NCBI RefSeq assembly: GCF_012932215.1
Contig: NZ_CP048788.1
Coordinates: 2,108,001-2,172,000 of the forward strand
Direction of reading: 5' to 3'
Origin: Roseobacter ponti
GTDB lineage: Bacteria; Pseudomonadota; Alphaproteobacteria; Rhodobacterales; Rhodobacteraceae
Length of the DNA: 64,000 bases
The notes under the pieces were generated by a model. That model worked only from the letters and a program-made list of their open reading frames with translations. It searched no databases and was not told the DNA's origin. Made by a program: the position numbers and the translations under genes. Of the stretch, positions 34,682-43,501 are shown one piece after another; the first letter of the stretch is position 1, and each line of letters opens with the position of its first letter.

Positions 34682-35215
34682 TCACTGCGGCGGCCCTTTG
34701 CGCGCCAGCAGTTTTACCGGGTCACCGTCATGCACCGCATCGCGCAGTGCAACATACCCCATTTTTCCTGCGATCGTCAGAGAGCGTTCATTTTCGGGTG
34801 CGATCATGCAGACCAGCCGCCCTGTTACCACACGGTCAAACCAGTCATGTGCTGCTTTCACCGCCTCAATCCCGTACCCTTTTCCATGCTCTTCGGGCGC
34901 CAGAACCCACCCGGCTTCAGGGAAATCATCGAAATCCTCACCCAGATCGCGTTTGGCATAGAAAAACCCGACCTGACCGGACATCTCCGCTTCCCGGTGG
35001 CGATGGATGGCCCATTGTCCGAATCCGGTGATCTGCCAGTGCCCGGCATGCCGCAGAAACGCCGCCCAGGCCTTGCTGCGTGGCCATGGCTCGGCGTCGA
35101 TGTATTCGACAACTTCGGGCATCGACCAGATTTCGGCAAAGCGCCGGAAATCCTCCGCGCGCATGCCGCGCAGGGTCAGACGCTGCGTATTGATGGTGGG
35201 TATCGTACGCGACAT
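34682..35215 (-). CDS. GNAT family N-acetyltransferase (RimJ/RimL type)
   Basis: 177 residues. The N-terminus TQRLTLRGMRAEDFRRFAEIW is typical of RimL-like GNATs. The acetyl-CoA loop is at EEHGKGYGIEAVKAAHDWF (about 108-126), and a C-terminal ENERSLTIAGKMGYVAL follows. The substrate is unknown (possibly an N-terminal residue or small molecule). It sits between acpP, which has its own terminator, and fabF, so it is probably the first gene of a GNAT-fabF-mltG unit. Confidence 0.85.
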   Translation of the reverse strand: MSRTIPTINTQRLTLRGMRAEDFRRFAEIWSMPEVVEYIDAEPWPRSKAWAAFLRHAGHWQITGFGQWAIHRHREAEMSGQVGFFYAKRDLGEDFDDFPEAGWVLAPEEHGKGYGIEAVKAAHDWFDRVVTGRLVCMIAPENERSLTIAGKMGYVALRDAVHDGDPVKLLARKGPPQ

Positions 35216-35313
35216 GTTACTGGCCTCAGATCTTAAAGCGGAGCTTTACGCTCTCTGAGCGGAATCATTGCGTAACCAGGCGCATCAGTTCAACCCCCTG
35301 AAGCGTCTTTGCA

Positions 35314-35346
35314 TAAAAAAGGCGCCTCTCCGCGGGGAAAGGCGCC
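35314..35346 (-). terminator. Terminator after acpP
   Basis: GGCGCCTTTCC pairs with GGAGAGGCGCC (one G-U) around a CCGCG loop, followed by TTTTTT on the minus strand. It ends the acpP transcript 38 bp after the stop. Confidence 0.93.
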
Positions 35347-35384
35347 GGAACTTTACACAGACCGGGCAAAAGCCCTGTCCGGGA

Positions 35385-35618
35385 TCAGGAAGCTTCAGAG
35401 ATGAATTTAACTGCATCACCGAATGTCTGGATTGTTTCGGCCGCATCATCGGGGATTTCGATACCGAACTCTTCTTCGAATGCCATGACCAGTTCAACTG
35501 TGTCGAGGCTGTCCGCACCGAGATCGTCGATGAACGACGCGTTTTCGGTAACTTTGTCCTCTTCAACACCCAGGTGCTCGACAACGATTTTCTTAACGCG
35601 ATCTGCGACGTCGCTCAT
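35385..35618 (-). CDS. acpP: Acyl carrier protein
   Basis: 77-residue carrier for acyl chains in fatty acid synthesis. S37 in [11 protein letters not shown] is the 4'-phosphopantetheine attachment site; the protein is acidic, as expected. The fabG-acpP gap of 258 bp and the strong terminator downstream suggest acpP is transcribed separately, from a promoter in that gap, and at a high level. Confidence 0.98.
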   Translation of the reverse strand: MSDVADRVKKIVVEHLGVEEDKVTENASFIDDLGADSLDTVELVMAFEEEFGIEIPDDAAETIQTFGDAVKFISEAS

Positions 35619-35876
35619 AGTAATCCCTCATTCTTTCGGGCCAGTGTCTCAGGCCCCCTTTGGTTGCGCAGCGGTCCGGACAGGGCCCGGATGATCACGC
35701 GTTTGCCCCAAAAGGGGCGGCTCTTTTTCCGGACCTGCGCAGTGAGACCACTGTCCGGTACCGGGCGGTATGCGGCCCTTTCGGCCCGCCTGTTCCGGTC
35801 TGCGCTCCCTCTAGCACAAGCGGCAGGGATGGCAAACACGATTGTGCGCTCCTCCCGGAAGCACCCCGGAACTGGC

Positions 35877-36614
35877 CTATAACATGGCCATCCCACCGTT
35901 TACATGCAAGGTGGTACCGGTCACATAAGCAGCTTCTGCGCTCGCAAGAAAGAGCACCGCCGACGCGATTTCGTCAGGTGTGCCCATCCTGCCAGCCGGA
36001 ATCTGCCCCATGATCCCGGCTTTCTGGTCGTCCGTCAGTTTGTCGGTCATCGCTGTTTCGATAAATCCCGGAGCCACGGCATTGACCGTGATGCCCCGGC
36101 TCGCCACCTCATAGGCGAGGCTTTTCGACATGCCGACCATGCCTGCTTTGGAGGCTGCGTAATTGGCCTGGCCCGGGTTGCCGGTGGCCCCCACAACGGA
36201 CGAGATATTCACGATCCGGCCCCAGCGCGCTTTCATCATGCCGCGCATCACGCCTTTGCACAGGCGGAAGGTCGCCGTCAGGTTCACATCCAGCACTGAC
36301 TGCCATTCTTCATCCGACATGCGCATAAAGAGGTTGTCGCGGGTGATGCCGGCGTTGTTCACCAGAATGTCCACCGATCCCATCGCTTCTGCGGCCTCTT
36401 TCGGCAAAGCGTTCACGGCCTCACTGTCCCCGAGGTTACAGGGCAGCACGTGGGCGCGCTCGCCAAGCTCGGCGGCGAGCGCCTCCAGCGGCTCCGTTCG
36501 GGTGCCAGACAGTCCAACCGTCGCGCCGGCCCCGTGCAGCACGCGCGCGATCTCGGCCCCGATGCCTCCCGATGCGCCCGTCACCAGCGCGTTCTTCCCC
36601 GTCAGATCAAACAT
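35877..36614 (-). CDS. fabG: 3-oxoacyl-[acyl-carrier-protein] reductase
   Basis: NADPH-dependent reductase of the elongation cycle. 245 residues with the Rossmann TGASGGIG (about 12-19), the NNAG motif (about 86-89), and the catalytic S139, Y152 and K156 (YAASK). The C-terminus TGTTLHVNGGMAM is the usual FabG ending. It is coded 15 bp after fabD. The fabD-fabG-acpP order is conserved in bacteria. Confidence 0.97.
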   Translation of the reverse strand: MFDLTGKNALVTGASGGIGAEIARVLHGAGATVGLSGTRTEPLEALAAELGERAHVLPCNLGDSEAVNALPKEAAEAMGSVDILVNNAGITRDNLFMRMSDEEWQSVLDVNLTATFRLCKGVMRGMMKARWGRIVNISSVVGATGNPGQANYAASKAGMVGMSKSLAYEVASRGITVNAVAPGFIETAMTDKLTDDQKAGIMGQIPAGRMGTPDEIASAVLFLASAEAAYVTGTTLHVNGGMAML

Positions 36615-36629
36615 AAACTACTCTCCTCC

Positions 36630-37562
36630 TCAGGCCTCGAGGGCCGCTTTGATGTCATCAGGCGCGCCTATGCTGCGCGTCTCCGCTTCTTTTGCGATGC
36701 GCCGGATCATACCGCTCAGGGCTTTGCCGGCGCCGATCTCCCAGAAGGATGTGACGCCCTGTGCTGCCATCCACTCCACTGAGGTTTTCCAGCGCACCTG
36801 CCCTGTCACCTGGCGGATCAGCAGATCGCGGATCTGTGCGGGGTCTGTCACGGCTTCGGCCAGCACATTAGCCACAAGCGGGACCTTTGGTGCCGTCATC
36901 TGCACCTCCTGCAGGGCACCGGCCATCACCTCTGCCGCCGGCGCCATCAGCGCACAGTGAAAGGGCGCGGACACGGGCAGCAACAGCGCGCGCTTTGCGC
37001 CGGCCTCTTTGGCCAGTACCGTGGCGCGTTCTACCGCCTCCTTATCGCCCGAGACAACATTCTGTGCAGGGTCGTTCTCATTCGCAACCTGACAGACCTG
37101 CCCTTCTGCGGCCTTCGCGGCGATCTCCGTCACCGTATCAAAATCAAGCCCCAGAACCGCCGCCATCGCCCCCTGCCCGACCGGCACGGCCTTTTGCATC
37201 GCCCGCCCGCGCGTCCGCAAAAGCCGGGCCGCATCAGCCACCGAAAACGTGCCCGCCGCGGCCAGCGCTGAATATTCCCCCAGCGAATGGCCCGCCACAT
37301 ATGAGACCCGGTCGAGCCCGATCCCTTCCGCTTCCAGCGCCCGCAGTGCCGCAATGGAGGTCGCCATCAGCGCAGGCTGAGCATTTTCCGTGAGCGTGAG
37401 CGTTTCGATATCGCCCTCGCGGATCAGATCACTGAGCTTTTCCCCCAGCGCGTCGTCGACCTCATCAAAGACCGCCTGTGCCGCCGGCCATTCTGCGGCC
37501 AGTGCCTGACCCATGCCGATGGTCTGCGCTCCCTGGCCCGGAAAGACGAATGCAATGCTCAT
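36630..37562 (-). CDS. fabD: Malonyl-CoA:ACP transacylase
   Basis: Transfers malonyl from CoA to ACP. 310 residues, start MSIAFVFPGQGAQTIGMG. The GHSLGEY nucleophile is S93, and the catalytic His is in APFHCALM (about 203). A frame extending to 37676 is upstream of the conserved N-terminus and was rejected. It is the first gene of fabD-fabG. Confidence 0.97.
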   Translation of the reverse strand: MSIAFVFPGQGAQTIGMGQALAAEWPAAQAVFDEVDDALGEKLSDLIREGDIETLTLTENAQPALMATSIAALRALEAEGIGLDRVSYVAGHSLGEYSALAAAGTFSVADAARLLRTRGRAMQKAVPVGQGAMAAVLGLDFDTVTEIAAKAAEGQVCQVANENDPAQNVVSGDKEAVERATVLAKEAGAKRALLLPVSAPFHCALMAPAAEVMAGALQEVQMTAPKVPLVANVLAEAVTDPAQIRDLLIRQVTGQVRWKTSVEWMAAQGVTSFWEIGAGKALSGMIRRIAKEAETRSIGAPDDIKAALEA

Positions 37563-37757
37563 ATAACCCCCCCTGTTATTCTGTCGTGCCCCCGGCTTAG
37601 CCTGACCGGCAGCCATGAGCAACTCTGCGCCTGCCCGACGGCCCCGCCCGTCCTGCCCGCGTTTCTGCGCAATCAATGTGCGCGGGACACCCTTGCCGCC
37701 CTGCTCCGGGCGGTTACTCTGTTTGAAGACCGTTACCGATCAGTCAGGACCTGCCGG

Positions 37758-38957
37758 ATGCCCCTTTCCAATACCGCCCGCCATTATGGCGCTGTGACCA
37801 AGATGTTTCACTGGCTGACGGCACTGCTGATCCTGACGCTTATCCCTCTGGGCATCTTTGCAAACGATCTGCCGTATGACACCTCAGAAGAGCTGGCCCG
37901 CAAGGCCTGGTATTTCTCGTTGCACAAAACGCTGGGGGTCACGGTGTTCTTTGTGGCGCTTGCGCGTATCGCCTGGGCGCTGAGCCAGCCCAAACCGGGA
38001 CTGCTGCACCCTGACCGCAAACTGGAAAGCCTGGCCGCCGAAACCGTGCACTGGCTGCTTTACGGCTCGCTGCTGCTGGTGCCGCTCACCGGCTGGATTC
38101 ACCATGCCGCGACCGAGGGGTTTGCGCCGATCTGGTGGCCGCTGGGGCAGAACCTGCCACTTATGCCCGAATCAGAGAGGCTGGCGGCAGTCACTGCCGG
38201 GCTGCACATCGTATTTGAGCGGGTGCTGGCCTTTTCTGTGCTGCTGCATATCGCGGGCGCTCTGAAACACCACTTCATCGACCGGGACAGCACCCTGCGC
38301 CGTATGCTGCCCGGACGGCCGGCGGTCCCGGATCTGCAGGGCACCCATCACATTGCCATGCCGCTGATCGCCGCTGTCGTCATCTGGGCCGGCGCGCTGG
38401 GAACAGGATCCGTTCTGGGGCTTTATGAAAAACACGGCGCGACCGTGCAGGCGGCAGCGCTTGAGGATGTGCAGTCTGACTGGGCTGTGCAGGATGGCAC
38501 CCTGTCGATCACCGTCACACAGCTCGGCTCGGAAGTGACCGGCTCCTTTGCCGACTGGACCGCTGCCATCAGCTTTGACGAAACCGTCACCCAGGGGCCC
38601 GCAGGCTCGGTCGATGTGACGATCTCCATCGGCTCACTCACGCTGGGGTCGGTCACATCTCAGGCGATGGGCGCGGATTTCTTTGACGCCGAAAGCTTTC
38701 CGACGGCCAGCTTTACTGCCGATATCATAGCAGGCCCTGAGGGTTATCTGGCCGATGGCACGGTGACCATTCGCGATAACGCCGTGCCGGTGCAGCTTCC
38801 CTTCACACTTGATATCACCGATGGCACCGCTGTCATGCAGGGCAGCACGACGCTTGACCGGCGCGATTACAACATCGGCGACGGTCAGAAAGACGAAAGC
38901 TCGCTGGGGTTTTCTGTGGGCGTCACGGTGTCGCTGACAGCGCGTGAAGCGACCTGA
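37758..38957 (+). CDS. Cytochrome b561 - YceI domain fusion
   Basis: 399 residues in two parts. About 1-215 is a four-helix cytochrome b561 with likely haem-ligand histidines in MFHWL (H18), SLHKTLG (about H55), GLHIVFER and LLHIAGALKHH, used for electron transfer across the inner membrane. After a fifth helix (about 200-220), residues about 235-399 form a YceI-like lipocalin domain in the periplasm. A standalone YceI gene lies immediately downstream and convergent. This links a haem electron carrier to a lipid/isoprenoid-binding domain; the substrate (possibly a quinone) is inference. Confidence 0.93.
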   Translation: MPLSNTARHYGAVTKMFHWLTALLILTLIPLGIFANDLPYDTSEELARKAWYFSLHKTLGVTVFFVALARIAWALSQPKPGLLHPDRKLESLAAETVHWLLYGSLLLVPLTGWIHHAATEGFAPIWWPLGQNLPLMPESERLAAVTAGLHIVFERVLAFSVLLHIAGALKHHFIDRDSTLRRMLPGRPAVPDLQGTHHIAMPLIAAVVIWAGALGTGSVLGLYEKHGATVQAAALEDVQSDWAVQDGTLSITVTQLGSEVTGSFADWTAAISFDETVTQGPAGSVDVTISIGSLTLGSVTSQAMGADFFDAESFPTASFTADIIAGPEGYLADGTVTIRDNAVPVQLPFTLDITDGTAVMQGSTTLDRRDYNIGDGQKDESSLGFSVGVTVSLTAREAT

Positions 38958-39118
38958 CGCGCAAGGGGCGCGCCCTCGTTTCCGTTGAAAGAGCTTCTGA
39001 AAGTCAGAACATCAACCCCGCGCCGCTTTCCTGCCCGCCTGCCAACCCGGACCGCGCCTGCCGGCCAAACGCACTCCGTGCCCGGGGCGCAACCGCCCGC
39101 AGGGCCAGGGCAAAAGAA

Positions 39119-39149
39119 TAAAAGCCGCGCAGAAACTGCGCGGCTTTTG
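39119..39149. terminator. Bidirectional terminator between the b561-YceI fusion and yceI
   Basis: AAAAGCCGCGCAG pairs perfectly with CTGCGCGGCTTTT across an AAA loop (39120-39148). The A and T tracts serve both strands. Confidence 0.92.
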
Positions 39150-39178
39150 CATTCAGATCAGGCAGATTGCCCGGCAGA

Positions 39179-39760
39179 TTACTCAGCTTTCATGGCTTCC
39201 AGAGAAATCATCACTTCGACCTCATCGCTGACGAAGGGGGCAAAGGCGCCTACCTCAAAGTCAGACCGCAGAAGCGTTGTCGTCGCGTCAAAACCAGCCC
39301 AGGGCTTACCCGCCTGCGGATGATCGCCGGTTTTGTTCAGCACAGCATCGAGCACCACGGATTTGGTGATGTCATTCATGGTCAGATCGCCGGTGATTTT
39401 GGCTGTGTCCTCACCGGTCACTTCGATACCGGTCGAGGTGAAAGTCACCATGTCACCTTCTTCAGCGCCGAAAAAGTCGTCCGACATGAAGTGCCCCTCA
39501 CGCTTTTCCCAGCCTGTGAACATGCTCATAACGGGCATGGATACGGTGACTGACGATGCTGCAGGGTCTTCCTGATCAAACATGATCTCGCCTTCAAAGC
39601 CCGAGAACATGCCGTAGGTTGTCGAAAAACCGAGGTGATTGTAGCTGAAGAGCACCTGGCTGTGGCTGGCGTCGAGAACATATTTCTCCGCGTCGGCAAA
39701 CGCGCTGCCGGCGGTGACTGTGGCAGCAGCGAGGGCTGCGGCAAAAGCGATGGGTTTCAT
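39179..39760 (-). CDS. YceI family periplasmic protein
   Basis: 193 residues: signal peptide (about 1-22, ending SAFA), then a single YceI domain beginning EKYVLDASHSQVLFSYNHLGFST. The family folds as a lipocalin-like barrel that binds isoprenoid or lipid chains. It is related to the C-terminal half of the neighbouring b561-YceI fusion, which faces it. The two may handle the same ligand, which is inference from the neighbourhood. Confidence 0.94.
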   Translation of the reverse strand: MKPIAFAAALAAATVTAGSAFADAEKYVLDASHSQVLFSYNHLGFSTTYGMFSGFEGEIMFDQEDPAASSVTVSMPVMSMFTGWEKREGHFMSDDFFGAEEGDMVTFTSTGIEVTGEDTAKITGDLTMNDITKSVVLDAVLNKTGDHPQAGKPWAGFDATTTLLRSDFEVGAFAPFVSDEVEVMISLEAMKAE

Positions 39761-39909
39761 TGTCTGGCCTCCAAGGTTGGATGTGTTCCCTTAAAATGGG
39801 CCATCCCGCAAAGAAGACAATTATCCAGCGATCAACAGAACGTGCGCGTAAACGAACAGGCAGGCGCCCCCGTTGCTCGTCCGCGCGGGCGGGCTGTGAA
39901 GGGGGCTCT

Positions 39910-40398
39910 TCAGAGCTTGCCCGCCACCCGCAATGCGGTGACGAGGCTGCGGTGCGCGACACGGTCCGCGGCGGCCACTTCGGCCAGCAGTGTTTCGTTC
40001 TTGCCCCAGAGCTGTACATGCGTGCCCGAGTTTTCGACCCGTGTCAGATCCGCAAAAGCGCAGCGGTCCAGCACCCAGCGATCCCGCCCCTGCATGCGCA
40101 CCAGCCGGATCTCATGGCGTATGGTGTCTATCTCGACCTTCGGAGCGCCGGGGCGGACAACCCCCTGCAACATCGCGATCCCCGCCATACCGCTTACCGC
40201 CGACAGCAAAAGTTTCATCAGGATCAGATCGTGGCTCCAGCTCGCCCCGGGTGCGATCCACAGACCAACGGCTGTCATCATCAGGGCTGCACCAGCGAGG
40301 CCCATCAGCGAGCGGATGATCATCCGGCCACCGTCCACCGCGCGTACCGGCTGCGGCGCGATGGTCTGAAAATTCACTGAACTGAGCGTAACGGACAT
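39910..40398 (-). CDS. Hypothetical membrane protein, two helices
   Basis: 162 residues, not recognised as a named family. Two hydrophobic helices (about 27-47 and 60-80) are followed by a soluble beta-rich half (VEIDTIRHEIRLVRMQGRDRW, then LTRVENSGTHVQLWGKNETLLAEVAAAD) that resembles a small PH-like or recognition domain. It lies between yceI and rpsF with no close partner; function unknown. Confidence 0.65.
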   Translation of the reverse strand: MSVTLSSVNFQTIAPQPVRAVDGGRMIIRSLMGLAGAALMMTAVGLWIAPGASWSHDLILMKLLLSAVSGMAGIAMLQGVVRPGAPKVEIDTIRHEIRLVRMQGRDRWVLDRCAFADLTRVENSGTHVQLWGKNETLLAEVAAADRVAHRSLVTALRVAGKL

Positions 40399-40527
40399 AC
40401 CTTCATCCTCCCGATCGTGGTTAAGGAAAGGTTAAAATCCTGAAAAAGGACGGAAATAAGACGGCTTGGCGGCCACTGAATGGCGTATGACGGGCATCCG
40501 GCAAGGATCCGCCGACAGCACAGAGGC

Positions 40528-40555
40528 TTGCGCGCTGCGCCAGAGCGTGTATATC
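40528..40555 (+). promoter_or_regulatory. Possible promoter of the rpsF operon
   Basis: TTGCGC (40528-40533) and TATATC (40550-40555) are spaced by 16 nt in the 266-bp gap upstream of rpsF. Moderate match to the sigma70 consensus only. Confidence 0.35.
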
Positions 40556-40664
40556 GGCGCTTCCTTCTGTACGACGAATTAACCGCGCAGTCTCTCGTGT
40601 CGGGGCAGCAGAAGGATCAACGCCCCGCCTTTGAAATGCGCTCTGATATAAATGAGGAAGTCAC

Positions 40665-41018
40665 ATGCCGCTATATGAGCATGTTATGATCGCACGTCAG
40701 GACCTGTCTAACACACAGGCCGAAGGGCTGATCGAACATTTCGGCGCCGTTCTCTCGGACAACGGCGGATCTCTCGTGGATCACGAATACTGGGGCGTCA
40801 AAACGATGGCTTATAAGATCAACAAAAACCGCAAGGGCCACTATGCCTTTCTGCGCTCGGACGCACCCGCTCCGGCCGTCCAGGAAATGGAGCGCCTGAT
40901 GCGCCTGCACGACGATGTGATGCGGGTTCTGACCATTAAGGTCGATGAACACGCCGAACTGCCCTCCGTGCAGATGCAGAAACGTGACGAGCGCGGCGAC
41001 CGCCGTGAGCGTCGTTGA
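40665..41018 (+). CDS. rpsF: 30S ribosomal protein S6
   Basis: 117 residues; binds the central domain of 16S rRNA with S18. It opens MPLYEHVMIARQDLSNTQAEGL and holds the typical YWGVKTMAYKINKNRKGHYAFL. The C-terminus is basic (QKRDERGDRRERR). Good GAGGAAG ribosome-binding site. First gene of rpsF-rpsR-rplI. Confidence 0.98.
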   Translation: MPLYEHVMIARQDLSNTQAEGLIEHFGAVLSDNGGSLVDHEYWGVKTMAYKINKNRKGHYAFLRSDAPAPAVQEMERLMRLHDDVMRVLTIKVDEHAELPSVQMQKRDERGDRRERR

Positions 41019-41044
41019 TCAGCCTGAAGAAAAGGACATAACCC

Positions 41045-41272
41045 ATGGCCTCTAAACCATTTTTCCGTCGTCGCAAGGTCTGCCCCTTCTCGGGCGACAA
41101 CGCACCGAAGATCGACTACAAGGACACCCGTCTGCTGCAGCGCTACATCTCTGAGCGTGGCAAGATCGTGCCTTCCCGTATCACCGCAGTCTCCGCAAAA
41201 AAGCAGCGCGAACTTGCGCGCGCCATCAAACGCGCCCGCTTTCTTGCCCTGCTGCCCTACGCTGTGAAGTAA
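41045..41272 (+). CDS. rpsR: 30S ribosomal protein S18
   Basis: 75 residues; partner of S6 on the 30S platform. The conserved [12 protein letters not shown] and [26 protein letters not shown] segments are intact. It is 26 bp after rpsF. Confidence 0.98.
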   Translation: MASKPFFRRRKVCPFSGDNAPKIDYKDTRLLQRYISERGKIVPSRITAVSAKKQRELARAIKRARFLALLPYAVK

Positions 41273-41282
41273 GGAGAACATC

Positions 41283-41942
41283 ATGCAGGTTATCCTTCTC
41301 GAACGCGTCGCAAAACTTGGCCAGATGGGCGAAGTCGTCGATGTGAAACCCGGGTTCGCCCGTAACTTCCTGCTGCCGCAGGGCAAGGCGCTGTCGGCGT
41401 CGAAAGCCAACATCGCAGCCTTTGAAGGTCAGAAAGCGCAGCTTGAGGCGCGCAATCTGGAAACTAAGAAAGAGGCCGAAAGCCTCGCGGAGAAAATCGA
41501 CGGACAGCAGTTCATCGTGATTCGCTCTGCGTCCGATTCCGGCGCGCTTTACGGTTCTGTGACAACCCGCGATGCGGCCGATGTTGCAACCGAAGCTGGA
41601 TTCTCGGTCGATCGCAAACAGGTTGTGCTGTCACCGATTAAAGAACTGGGCATTCACCCGGTTCAGATCGTGCTGCACCCCGAAGTCGATGCAACCATCG
41701 AGCTGAACGTCGCTCGTTCGCCCGAAGAGGCCGAACTTCAGGCCGCCGGTAAGTCCATTCAGGAACTGGCCGCAGAAGAAGAAGCCGCGGCGGACTTCGA
41801 AATCCAGGAACTCTTTGACGATATCGGTGCCGCGGCCTCCGAAGACGACGACCTGGCCGAAGCTGCAGGTGTTGAAACAGAAACCGCTGATGCGGCAGGC
41901 GAAGCCTCCGGCGATCAGGAAGACACCGCCGGTCGCGGCTGA
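41283..41942 (+). CDS. rplI: 50S ribosomal protein L9 with acidic C-terminal extension
   Basis: 219 residues against about 149 in E. coli. Residues 1-50 are the canonical N-domain ([32 protein letters not shown]..., in part), then the linker helix and C-domain to about 148. The last ~70 residues are an Ala/Glu/Asp-rich tail without basic clusters, so it is unlikely to bind rRNA. Acidic tails of this kind are known in alphaproteobacterial L9. It is followed by a strong terminator. Confidence 0.97.
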   Translation: MQVILLERVAKLGQMGEVVDVKPGFARNFLLPQGKALSASKANIAAFEGQKAQLEARNLETKKEAESLAEKIDGQQFIVIRSASDSGALYGSVTTRDAADVATEAGFSVDRKQVVLSPIKELGIHPVQIVLHPEVDATIELNVARSPEEAELQAAGKSIQELAAEEEAAADFEIQELFDDIGAAASEDDDLAEAAGVETETADAAGEASGDQEDTAGRG

Positions 41943-41964
41943 GTCTTCCGATCTGAAAAAACGA

Positions 41965-41997
41965 AAACGCCGTGCAGCCTGCTGCGCGGCGTTTTTC
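41965..41997 (+). terminator. Terminator of the rpsF-rpsR-rplI operon
   Basis: ACGCCGTGCAGC pairs with GCTGCGCGGCGT (one mismatch) around a CT loop and is followed by TTTTCTTT, 24 bp after the rplI stop. Confidence 0.9.
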
Positions 41998-42116
41998 TTT
42001 GCGCAGAAACCCGCTCAGACCCTGGCAGTAAAGCGCGCATGAAAACTGCAGCGTCTGGGCGAAATGCGCATCCTGTGCGACAGGCGTTTCAGAGAAACAA
42101 CTGTAAAGACAGCCCC

Positions 42117-42599
42117 ATGTCCTTTTCATCCCGCCGATCCCTGGCCGGTCTGATGGCCGCCCTGATGCTGAGCGCCTGTGCCGGCACCGCCACAGAAGCC
42201 CCCGATGCGCCCCAGCCCCCGCTTTATCCCAATGAGACCGAAGAGCTGCGGGTCCTGATCAACGACTACTCGGAGCTTTATGATCTGCCCCCGGAGCTCG
42301 TGCATCGGCTCGCGATCCGCGAGAGCACCCACCGCCCCGGAGCGCGCAACGGCCCCTATTATGGTCTGCTGCAGATCCTGCCCGCGACCGCCCGCACCAT
42401 GGGCTTTGACGGTGAGCCGCGCGATCTGCTGGATGCGGAAACCAATCTGAAATATGCGCTGCGCTATCTCAAAGGCGCATATATGCTGTCGGACGGCGAT
42501 CACGATGACGCCATCAAATGGTATGCGCGCGGGTATTATTACGAAGCCAAGCGACAGAATATGCTGGTGGAAACCGGCCTGCGTCCCGGCGCGTCCTGA
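42117..42599 (+). CDS. Lytic transglycosylase-like lipoprotein (SLT domain)
   Basis: 160 residues. A lipoprotein signal with lipobox LSAC (Cys about 20) is followed by a short Pro-rich linker and an SLT domain. The catalytic Glu lies in AIRESTHRPGARNGPYYGLLQI (about 66), followed by the Y-G-L-L-Q motif and the ATNLKYALRYL segment. The start at 42117 (MSFSSRRSLAGL) keeps the signal peptide normal. It should act on peptidoglycan from the periplasmic face of a membrane. Confidence 0.92.
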   Translation: MSFSSRRSLAGLMAALMLSACAGTATEAPDAPQPPLYPNETEELRVLINDYSELYDLPPELVHRLAIRESTHRPGARNGPYYGLLQILPATARTMGFDGEPRDLLDAETNLKYALRYLKGAYMLSDGDHDDAIKWYARGYYYEAKRQNMLVETGLRPGAS

Positions 42600-42644
42600 A
42601 CCCTGCTGCGCAGCCCGTCGGGGCCTGATGTGTGCGTGTCGGCC

Positions 42645-43283
42645 TCAGTGTCGGGCGCGGGCCTTCCGGCGTCTGAGTGCGAGCAACATGCCCGGCCCGC
42701 TGATCAGCAGAAGAGCCCCCGCAGGCAAAGGCACGGGCGTAAGATCGATAAAAGTGCGCCCCGCCGAAGAGATCGTGCCGAACGACCCGTCGATGGTGTG
42801 GCCGAGGAAAAAGCGCCCCGACGCCGGCGCATTGAGCAGGTTCAAACTCAGCCAGGGTTGCCCGTCTGCCACTGCGGTCTGCAGCAGAGACGTGATGTCG
42901 AAAGTCTGTGTGGTGAGCGACCCGCCGATCCCGGTGATTGTGCCCTGATAGCTTCCGGCATCCCACTCATCCGCGCTCACAAGCCCGTCGCCGGCAAAAC
43001 TCAGAATGTCGAGGGTGCCGTCAAAACTGTCCAGGTTCAGCAGGCTCAGGGAAAGCCGGGCGGAGGCAAAGGCCCCGACGCCGGTAATATCGAAATGCGC
43101 TATCGTTCGATCCTCGGTGCCACCTTTGACCGCAGAAAAATCAAGCAGAAACGGCCCTGCCCCCAGATCGCGCAACCCGCGCATGTCGGTGGGGTCAATT
43201 TCCGCGGCCTGCGCCGGTGCGGGCATGAAAGCGACCGCCAACCCCAGCGCCAGTGCGCTCATGACAGAAGTGAAACCAGACAT
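42645..43283 (-). CDS. VPLPA-CTERM sorting-signal protein
   Basis: 212 residues: signal peptide (about 1-29, ending AQA), a beta-rich DUF-like middle with no named domain, and a C-terminal sorting signal VPLPAGALLL-hydrophobic-RRRKARAR (about 185-212). This is the VPLPA-CTERM pattern, which is processed by a dedicated exosortase/rhombosortase-type system in Rhodobacteraceae. No exosortase gene is in the window. Its function is probably at the cell surface or in extracellular matrix. The start at 43283 was chosen because the frame to 43400 has no signal sequence at its beginning. Confidence 0.85.
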   Translation of the reverse strand: MSGFTSVMSALALGLAVAFMPAPAQAAEIDPTDMRGLRDLGAGPFLLDFSAVKGGTEDRTIAHFDITGVGAFASARLSLSLLNLDSFDGTLDILSFAGDGLVSADEWDAGSYQGTITGIGGSLTTQTFDITSLLQTAVADGQPWLSLNLLNAPASGRFFLGHTIDGSFGTISSAGRTFIDLTPVPLPAGALLLISGPGMLLALRRRKARARH

Positions 43284-43447
43284 AACGCGCCTCCGAGGGA
43301 CAATTTTTCCGGATGCATATAGCATCAGCTCAGAGAGATACCCTGTCAAGCTACGGCGCGTTTGTCCCGCATCAAAGGCTGACGTCAAAAAATTAAGCAC
43401 AACTGCGCGCAGGTCTGCCCCATGTACTGCGTCCGCCAGAGGCGCAT

Positions 43448-43480
43448 AAAAAAGGCCGCCCCCGATGCGGAGCGGCCCTT
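43448..43480 (-). terminator. Terminator after tig
   Basis: On the minus strand GGGCCGC and GCGGCC(T) bracket a TCCGCATCGGGG loop and are followed by a T7 run (TTTTTTT), just past the tig stop. Confidence 0.88.
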
Positions 43481-43501
43481 ATGTCCTGCGGTGTCGCAGA
43501 G

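Noticed and set aside
35705-35718. Hairpin GCCCC-AAAA-GGGGC between fabG and acpP as a terminator for fabG
   Set aside because: On the fabG strand it is followed by AAACG and not a U-run; a T-rich tract exists only on the opposite strand.
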